Origin: JBBQNR01 sp963774075
GTDB lineage: Bacteria > Actinomycetota > Thermoleophilia > Solirubrobacterales > JBBDJG01
Length of the DNA: 64,000 nucleotides
Assembly: GCA_963774075.1 (NCBI GenBank)
Contig: CAVZDP010000005.1
Span: 248,001 to 312,000 of the forward strand
Direction: 5' to 3'
The position numbers and the translations under genes were made by a program. Below are positions 60,666 to 64,000 of the stretch, in pieces. The stretch's first letter is position 1. Every line of letters begins with the position of its first letter. Under the pieces are notes generated by a model, which did no database searches, was not told the DNA's origin, and saw only the letters and a program-made list of their open reading frames with translations.

Positions 60666-61367
60666 GTGAGCCAGGAAACGCTCGAGCGCCTGCCTGACGC
60701 TCCGCCGCTGCCCGCCGGGGGGCCGCCGGCGCGCAACGGCCCGGTCGCGCTGATCGCCTTCCTGGCGCGCAACCGCATGCTGACCCCGAAGTACGCGCTG
60801 CTGGCGGCGCGGCTGATGTGGCGCCGGTTCCTGACGGCCTCGGGCTACCGGATGCGGCTGGACGGCATGCTGTTCCTGGGCCCGGGCGTGAAGCTCCAGA
60901 TCGGCCGTCACGCGCGCGTTCGCTTCGGTCGCTGGACCTGGATCGGACACGACACGAAGATCCGCTGCCACGAGGGCGAGGTGCGGATCGGAGCCAAGAC
61001 CGTGCTCGGTCAGGAGTGCACGATCTCGGCCTACCAGCACGTCTCGATCGGCGACCAGTGCATCCTCGCCGACCGCGTGATGCTGATCGACTTCGACCAC
61101 AACGTCGCCGACGCCGAGCGGCCGATCCGCGTCCAGGGCATCTACAAGCGAGACGTCCGCGTCGGCAACAACGTCTGGATCGGGTTCGGCGCCCAGATCC
61201 TTCGTGGGGTGAGCGTGGGCGACAACGCGATCGTCGGAGCGGGGGCCGTGGTCACGAAGGACGTGCCCGCGAACGCGGTCGTGGGCGGGGTGCCCGCGCG
61301 CCTGATCCGCATGCGCGAGGCTCCGAGGAACCTGATTTGGAGCGAGCCCGTGGAGCCTGGTTCTTAG
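60666..61367 (+). CDS. Hexapeptide-repeat acyltransferase
   Basis: A 233-residue left-handed beta-helix acyltransferase. Repeats of the [LIV]-G-x4 type run from about residue 75: KLQIGRHARVRFGRWTWIGHDTKIRCHEGEVRIGAKTVLGQ, then VRVGNNVWIGFGAQILRGVSVGDNAIVGAGAVVTKDVPANAVVGGVPARLI, a WbbJ/maltose-acetyltransferase-type ending. The usual active His lies in FDHNVAD. Probably acetylates a sugar or lipid of the envelope. GTG start 9 nt after TATGAT. The last 4 nt overlap the end of the GST gene. Confidence 0.88.
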   Translation: MSQETLERLPDAPPLPAGGPPARNGPVALIAFLARNRMLTPKYALLAARLMWRRFLTASGYRMRLDGMLFLGPGVKLQIGRHARVRFGRWTWIGHDTKIRCHEGEVRIGAKTVLGQECTISAYQHVSIGDQCILADRVMLIDFDHNVADAERPIRVQGIYKRDVRVGNNVWIGFGAQILRGVSVGDNAIVGAGAVVTKDVPANAVVGGVPARLIRMREAPRNLIWSEPVEPGS

Positions 61368-62134
61368 GCGGGCACTGCGGCGGAGGTGCCGCGGTGGCTG
61401 CGGTACGTCTCCCGGACCCACTTGAAGGCCGGCCGCTCCGCCGCCGACTCGCGAAAGCGCTCGACTTGCTCCGGCATTGGAGGCGGGATCATGTGGGGCG
61501 CCTCCGGCGGCCTCACGAGCGGGAACAGGAGCGCCGCCGCGGTCAGGTCCGCGACGCTGAAGCGATCGCCGACAAGAAAGCCGCTGGGCTGTAGCTCCGC
61601 CTCCACCTGGTCGAGCGCCGCCTCGACCTTGTCGCGGGCGATCGCAGCGTCAGCAGCGTTGATGCCGTAGCGCAACTGCAGGATGCGCTTGCCGACGGGA
61701 GCCGTTGCCTTCATCGTCGCCTTGACCGCACTGTGCGCATTACCGAGCGCTCCGTCGATGAACTGAGCGGGCTCGAGGTTCTCGAGCGACTCGTGGAAGA
61801 GCCAGCGCCGGATGTAGGGGCCGAGCTCCTCGTCGAAGTGCTCCTCGAGCTCGAGCGCGCGCCGCCGCTCCTCCTTGTCCGCCGGGTACAGCGGCGGCTC
61901 GGGGTACTCGCCCTCGAGCGCCGCAATGATGTGGGTGGAGTCGCCGATGCCCTTGCCGTTCAGGACGAGGACGGGCAACGTCTTGCCGCGCGAGAGCCGG
62001 AAGGCCCACGCAATGTGCAAGAACGGCGGCGGCGCGCGCCGCTCGTGCGGAATCTCCTTGTAGTCGAGCGCCCAGCGCACCTTCTCGTTGTAGTGCGAGA
62101 TCTCGAGGTGGTAGAGGACGGGGTGTTCGGTCAA
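61364..62134 (-). CDS. Glutathione S-transferase family protein
   Basis: A 256-residue protein with an N-terminal thioredoxin-like GST domain (LYHLEISHYNEKVRWALDYKEIPHE, RGKTLPVLVLNGKGIGDSTHIIAALE with the cis-Pro and Ser/Thr contact) and an all-helical C-terminal domain (GFLVGDRFSVADLTAAALLFPL). Actinobacteria mostly lack glutathione, so the thiol co-substrate may be different. TTG 62134 is chosen: AAAGGA lies upstream and the family start TEHPVLYHLE follows. The longer open frame to 62203 runs through the tandem hairpins and is not believed. Confidence 0.82.
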   Translation of the reverse strand: MTEHPVLYHLEISHYNEKVRWALDYKEIPHERRAPPPFLHIAWAFRLSRGKTLPVLVLNGKGIGDSTHIIAALEGEYPEPPLYPADKEERRRALELEEHFDEELGPYIRRWLFHESLENLEPAQFIDGALGNAHSAVKATMKATAPVGKRILQLRYGINAADAAIARDKVEAALDQVEAELQPSGFLVGDRFSVADLTAAALLFPLVRPPEAPHMIPPPMPEQVERFRESAAERPAFKWVRETYRSHRGTSAAVPA

Positions 62135-62153
62135 AGGGGCTCGTCCTTTCTGC

Positions 62154-62235
62154 GATCCCCAAAGCTCGCCGTCAGGCGAGTTTGGGCCTGTTCCGATCCC
62201 CAAAGCTCGCCGTCAGGCGAGTTTGGGCTTGTTCC
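62154..62235. repeat. Tandem 41-bp hairpin repeat
   Basis: Two 41-bp units (62154-62194 and 62195-62235) differ at a single base. Each has a strong stem: CCCAAAGCTCGCC with GGCGAGTTTGGG around loop GTCA, followed by GCCTGTTCC (GCTTGTTCC in copy 2). The trailing GCCTGTTC resembles the tail of the 21456 and 42394 repeats. They lie between the GST start and the amidase stop. Confidence 0.85.
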
Positions 62236-62243
62236 GGGCGAGC

Positions 62244-63647
62244 TTACGAGACCGGGGGCATCCTGTCACCCCATGGCCGCTCGGCCTCCATCTGCGCCGC
62301 CAGGGAGAGCAGCGTCGCCTCGTCGTTTCGCCGCCCCACGATCTGCACCGAGAGTGGCAACCCGTCGGCCGTGAAGCCGGCCGGCACCGCTGCAGCGGGC
62401 TGGCCGAGCGCGTTCCAGACCCCCGTGAACGGATAGACGGGCGCCATCCCGAGCAGCGTCCGCAGGCCGCCGAGCCCCTCCCAGCGCCCGACCTCCACCG
62501 GCGGCTTGGCGGTGACAGCGGTCAGCAGCACGTCGTGCTCGTCGAAGAGCCTGTTGACTCGATTCGCGTGCTCGCGCTCGGCTTCGCGCACCCGAGCGAT
62601 CATCCCCGGCGAGAAGAGACCGCCGAGGCGCGCGAGCCCGCGCGTTCGCCGCTCCAGGCGGCGTGGCCTGGCCATCTGCTCGGCGTCGTCGTGGATGCCG
62701 TGCAGGTAGCGCGGGATGATGCTGTTGCCGATCAGCCCGTAGTCCGGAGAGCTCTCCCGCACCTCGTGTCCGAGGGATCGCAGCAGCTCGGCGGTGTCGT
62801 GCACGGCGCGTTTGACGCGCTCGTCCACGAGCGCCGGCAGCGGCGGTTTGGTCGAGACCGCGACGCGCAGCTTGCCGGGAGCGGATCGAGCCGACTCCAC
62901 GAACGGTCGCGCCGGGGGCGGCGGCGTGTCGACGTCCCCGGGCGCCGGGCCGCTCGTGACATCGAGGAAAAGGGCGGTGTCGAGCACGCAGCGGCTCACA
63001 CAGCCCGCGACCGACAAACCGTGCCAGTGCTCGCGGTAGGGCATCAGCGACACGCGGCCGCGCTGCGGCTTGAGCCCGAACAGGCCACAGCACGAGGCCG
63101 GGATGCGGATCGAGCCGGCACCGTCGGACGCGGTCGCCACGCCGGCGAGCCCCGCCGCAACCGCTGCCCCGCTGCCGCCGCTCGAGCCGCCCGGCGTGTG
63201 ATCGACGTTCCACGGGTTGCGCGTCACTCCCCACGTTGCGGACTCGGTGAATCCGAAGACAGCCAGCTCGGGCAGGTGTACCTTCCCGAGCACGATTGCG
63301 CCGGCGGCACGAAGGCGCTTGACGAGCTCGGCGTCCTCGCGAGCGGGAGCCCCGTAGGCGCCGGTGCCATGCGTCGTCACCTCTCCCGCGACGTCGAAGT
63401 TGTCCTTCACCGCCACCGGAACGCCGAGCAGCGGCCGGTCCTCTCCAGCCGCACGCCTGGCCCCCGCCTGGTCGGCCTCCGCCAGCGCGCGCTCGCCCAG
63501 CACGACGCGGAACGAGTTCAGCTCGGGGTCGATGCGCGCGATGCGGTCGAGGTAGAGCTCGACGAGCTCGCGTGGCGAGACCTTCCCGCCGCGAACGAGC
63601 TCCGCCTGGCGGGCTATCCCGGCGAACGCAAGCTCGGCCGCTTCCAT
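62244..63647 (-). CDS. Amidase signature family enzyme
   Basis: A 467-residue amidohydrolase of the AS family. Ser-cisSer-Lys triad: Lys81 in PVAVKDNFDVAGEVTTHGTGAY, the cis-Ser in TPGGSSGGSGAAVAAG (around 155), and the nucleophile Ser179 in DGAGSIRIPASCCGLFGLKP. Similar to GatA and to 6-aminohexanoate cyclic-dimer hydrolases; the end of the protein is of the general amidase type. The lack of gatB/gatC nearby argues against a GatA role. ATG 63647 has GAGG upstream and lies 4 nt after the stop of the preceding GT gene. Confidence 0.9.
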   Translation of the reverse strand: MEAAELAFAGIARQAELVRGGKVSPRELVELYLDRIARIDPELNSFRVVLGERALAEADQAGARRAAGEDRPLLGVPVAVKDNFDVAGEVTTHGTGAYGAPAREDAELVKRLRAAGAIVLGKVHLPELAVFGFTESATWGVTRNPWNVDHTPGGSSGGSGAAVAAGLAGVATASDGAGSIRIPASCCGLFGLKPQRGRVSLMPYREHWHGLSVAGCVSRCVLDTALFLDVTSGPAPGDVDTPPPPARPFVESARSAPGKLRVAVSTKPPLPALVDERVKRAVHDTAELLRSLGHEVRESSPDYGLIGNSIIPRYLHGIHDDAEQMARPRRLERRTRGLARLGGLFSPGMIARVREAEREHANRVNRLFDEHDVLLTAVTAKPPVEVGRWEGLGGLRTLLGMAPVYPFTGVWNALGQPAAAVPAGFTADGLPLSVQIVGRRNDEATLLSLAAQMEAERPWGDRMPPVS

Positions 63648-63651
63648 TGCC

Positions 63652-64000
63652 TCAGGCGGGCGGCGCGACACGCGCCGCCGCGAGCTCCTCGTAGACGGCG
63701 AGCGTGCGCCCCGCCACGTCGACCCAGTCGAAGCTCCGCAGGTGCTCGTACGCCTCGGCGACGAGCCGCCGGCCGAGCTCGTCGTCGGCGAGCACGCGGA
63801 TCGCGACCTCGGCGAGCGACCCGGCGTCGCGGGGTCGAAAGCGAAGCCCGACCTCCTCGTGTGGAACGACCTCGCGCAGGCCGCCGGTATCGGCGACCAG
63901 GCACGGGCAGCCCGACGCCATCGCCTCGAGCGCCACGAGGCCGAAGGGCTCGTAGATCGAGGGCACGACCGTCAGGTCGGCGATCCGGTAGAGCGTGTGC
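63652..64000 (-). CDS. GT4 glycosyltransferase, C-terminal part (cut by window edge)
   Basis: The last 115 residues of a GT-B glycosyltransferase. RIADLTVVPSIYEPFGLVALEAMASGCPCLVADTGGLREVVPHEEVGLRFRP holds the E-x7-E donor-sugar motif (YEPFGLVALEAM), and the last helix includes FDWVDVAGRTLAVYEELAA. The N-terminal half is beyond the right edge. Probably a glycogen/trehalose-like or lipid glycosyltransferase. Same strand as the amidase and 4 nt upstream of it. Confidence 0.85.
   Translation of the reverse strand, partial: HTLYRIADLTVVPSIYEPFGLVALEAMASGCPCLVADTGGLREVVPHEEVGLRFRPRDAGSLAEVAIRVLADDELGRRLVAEAYEHLRSFDWVDVAGRTLAVYEELAAARVAPPA

Noticed and set aside
62135..62203. Longer start for the GST gene (to 62203)
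   Set aside because: The extra codons are the tandem 41-bp hairpin repeats, not protein-like.

Overview
The window is about 69-70% GC by eye, is densely packed with genes in short co-directional runs, and uses many GTG and TTG starts. This fits a high-GC Actinomycetota chromosome. Three features make Thermoleophilia (Solirubrobacterales/Gaiellales type) the best guess: a SnoaL-like gene with the MSQ(E/Q)NVE-type N-terminus, the block rpmE-DUF1385-prfA-prmC-sua5, and the F-type ATP synthase order Z-I-B-E-F-H-A-G-D-C. The taxon is an inference. I saw no tRNA, rRNA, CRISPR array, transposase, integrase or phage gene.

Left part (1-14 kb): a nucleotide-sugar pyrophosphorylase (cut by the edge) and UDP-glucose 6-dehydrogenase; a SnoaL-like gene beside its own decayed copies; an LCP-family cell-wall ligase; an M20 peptidase; a citrate synthase facing the other way; then the complete atp operon on the minus strand, including two small membrane genes (atpZ-like, 58 aa, and atpI-like) before atpB. 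Three spacers in the operon, those just before atpE, atpA and atpD, carry copies of one hairpin element. The spacer between atpG and atpD also holds a second, synonymously diverged copy of the last 12 codons of atpG.

Middle (14-25 kb): an AhpD-like protein, an SDR, and a surface-polysaccharide cluster: DUF354 protein, WecA/TagO-type lipid-sugar initiator, UDP-HexNAc dehydrogenase, two NAD-dependent epimerases, an unusual fusion of a TIM-barrel sugar isomerase with a CapD-like dehydratase, and a GT4 glycosyltransferase. The cluster sits between glyA/rpiB/sua5/prmC/prfA/rpmE (25-33 kb) and wecA/atp, two blocks that are often adjacent in Gram-positive bacteria.

Right part (33-64 kb): a CopD-like membrane protein, a TolB-like beta-propeller protein, and a set of fatty-acid and propionate catabolism genes: ETF-ubiquinone oxidoreductase, EtfA, EtfB, acyl-CoA ligase, acyl-CoA dehydrogenase, thiolase, split methylmalonyl-CoA mutase (B12 domain at 39 kb, catalytic subunit at 46 kb) with its MeaB chaperone at 60 kb, and KorAB 2-oxoacid:ferredoxin oxidoreductase. 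Among them are an iron-exporter pair (FetAB type), twin cupredoxins (one with a lost copper ligand), a GT92 protein, PepA, a CPA1 antiporter, a hexapeptide acyltransferase, a GST, an amidase and a partial GT4 gene at the right edge.

No single large novel system stands out. The most unusual material is the set of short palindromic repeats (CACCTAAAG family, CTAGTGGCC family, and palindrome plus GGCCTGTTC family), which recur in atp, wecA, pepA, fet and amidase spacers and once inside a coding sequence; the atpG tail duplication; the TIM-CapD fusion; and a structured leader before korA.
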